Source: TMED8 sp038125725 | GTDB lineage: Bacteria; Pseudomonadota; Alphaproteobacteria; Rhodospirillales; Casp-alpha2 | Assembly: GCA_038125725.1 (NCBI GenBank) | Contig: JAYPEK010000015.1 | Location: 1 to 64,000 of the forward strand | Length of the DNA stretch: 64,000 nt | Reading direction: 5' to 3' | Shown here: in pieces, positions 63,280-64,000 of the stretch | Position numbering within the stretch: the first letter of the stretch is position 1 | Layout: each line of letters opens with the position of its first letter | Position numbers and translations under genes: made by a program | The notes under the pieces: model-generated | Databases searched by the model: none | What the model saw: the letters and a program-made list of their open reading frames with translations, nothing else | What the model was told of the DNA's origin: nothing

Positions 63280-64000
63280 AAGGCCGCCAACGCGCCCGCC
63301 CGCAGGCAAAGCACCGCGCCTTCCGCCAAGGGCTGCCAGGGCTCGTCCGATAGCGGCACGCTGGCGACCAGCGCCACCTCGACCCGCTCGCCACCGAGCG
63401 CCACTCCATCGATGCCGGTCCCGCTGTCGGCGCCGCATTGCCGCATCAGCCAATGCAGCCCCGGCGGCCGGATCTCGCCGCTGCCGGCCTGCGTGCGGCG
63501 ATTGCCGTGCGCGAACAGCGCATCGCCGTCGGCATAGAGGAAATTCGCTGGGCCCATGGGCGCGATCTCGGCGGCAAAAGCGGCGATAACCTCATGGCGG
63601 CGTTCCAGCGCCGGCACGCCGTCGGCGCCGTCCCAAAGCACAGCCAGACGCCGCATCAATTCGCAGAAGGCGATCTCGGAATCGGTCTCGCCCACCGGGC
63701 GAAAGCGGTTCGCGCCTGCAAGCGCGAGATCGTCGATGCCGGCCAGGTTGCCGTTATGCGCAAACAGGTGCATGCGCCCGCCGAGCTCGCGCTGGAACGG
63801 CTGGGTATTGGCCAGGGTGCGCGCGCCCCGCGTCGCCTTGCGGATATGCGAGAGGATGATCGGGCTCTGAAGTTCGTGGTCGCGAATGAACCGGAGCCAC
63901 GCGCTGCCGGCGGCGGCCTCGGCTTCCTTCATCAGGCGAATGGCCGCGCCCTGGTAATAGCCGATGCCCCAACCGTCCTTGTGCGGCCCCGTATCGCCGC
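63276..64000 (-). CDS. Class II glutamine amidotransferase (YafJ-like), partial
   Basis: The frame is open to the window edge, so the N-terminal nucleophile Cys is not visible. What is seen includes GPHKDGWGIGYYQGAA, SHIRKATRGARTLANTQPF, FAHNGNLAGIDD and GETDSEIAFCELMRRL, the Ntn-hydrolase glutaminase core of the YafJ/EgtC type. The end VLCLRAGAL is normal. Partner and product are unknown; EgtC of ergothioneine synthesis is one relative, but no egt genes are here. Confidence 0.88.
   Translation of the reverse strand, partial: GDTGPHKDGWGIGYYQGAAIRLMKEAEAAAGSAWLRFIRDHELQSPIILSHIRKATRGARTLANTQPFQRELGGRMHLFAHNGNLAGIDDLALAGANRFRPVGETDSEIAFCELMRRLAVLWDGADGVPALERRHEVIAAFAAEIAPMGPANFLYADGDALFAHGNRRTQAGSGEIRPPGLHWLMRQCGADSGTGIDGVALGGERVEVALVASVPLSDEPWQPLAEGAVLCLRAGALAAF

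Overview
The window is a high-GC (roughly 60-65% by eye) chromosomal segment of an alphaproteobacterium, most like the Rhodospirillales. The evidence is gene order. One arm carries nuoM-nuoN-birA-coaX-rnj-mce-DUF1467 ... proS-lolC-lolD ... dnaE. The middle is the classical rpsB-tsf-pyrH-frr-uppS-cdsA-dxr-rseP-bamA-skp-lpxD-fabZ-lpxA-lpxI-lpxB block. The opposite strand carries gltA, gltX, lexA, moeA, moaC, trpC, trpD and trpG. A LexA box of the alphaproteobacterial GTTC-N7-GTTC type and a short ProRS support the same placement. No rRNA, tRNA or CRISPR array was seen.

Layout. 1-6.4 kb: the end of the complex I operon, then cofactor and RNA-decay genes. 6.4-8.7 kb: an accessory scar holding a possible 28-residue membrane peptide, a strong terminator, a sensor histidine kinase whose N-terminus has been replaced in frame by the start of an IS21-family IstA transposase and which is then cut by a nonsense codon, and an AT-rich gap. 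8.7-13.8 kb: Nudix hydrolase, proS, a DJ-1/PfpI protein, the LolCD lipoprotein exporter and a secreted phospholipase A2-like protein. 13.8-17.9 kb: a cobalt-type nitrile hydratase operon (alpha, beta, accessory), a ketopantoate-reductase-like protein and an enolase-superfamily enzyme. 18-35.9 kb: dnaE, translation factors, isoprenoid and phospholipid precursor enzymes, outer-membrane assembly and lipid A synthesis, almost all co-oriented and often overlapping by 4 bases.

35.9-46.8 kb, mostly minus strand: citrate synthase, GluRS, a cupredoxin-like lipoprotein (plus strand), comEC (plus strand, split by an in-frame TGA where Trp is expected), lexA with its SOS box, molybdenum cofactor genes and trpGDC. 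46.8-49.8 kb: a copA-cueR copper efflux operon behind a textbook MerR-type promoter with a 19-bp spacer. 49.8-56 kb: small accessory genes, including two Fe(II)/2-oxoglutarate oxygenases, a DODA-type dioxygenase with DoxX and a divergent LysR regulator, DUF3565, a GIY-YIG protein, a single-domain response regulator and SlyX.

56-60.8 kb: a complete four-carbon acid-sugar pathway (ltnD-otnI-otnK-otnC) facing an MFS transporter. 61-64 kb: a PLP aminotransferase, a cold-shock protein with a long leader and strong terminator, a 57-residue small protein, a DUF1289 protein and the end of a class II glutamine amidotransferase.

Most of the window is conserved backbone. The most unusual points are the IstA-kinase chimera, the two nonsense-split genes, the PLA2-like protein attached to the Lol operon, a 9-base G tract plus 10-bp tandem repeat at a ribosome binding site, and the structured leaders in the rpsB operon. 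I did not find a clear candidate for an undescribed multi-gene system.
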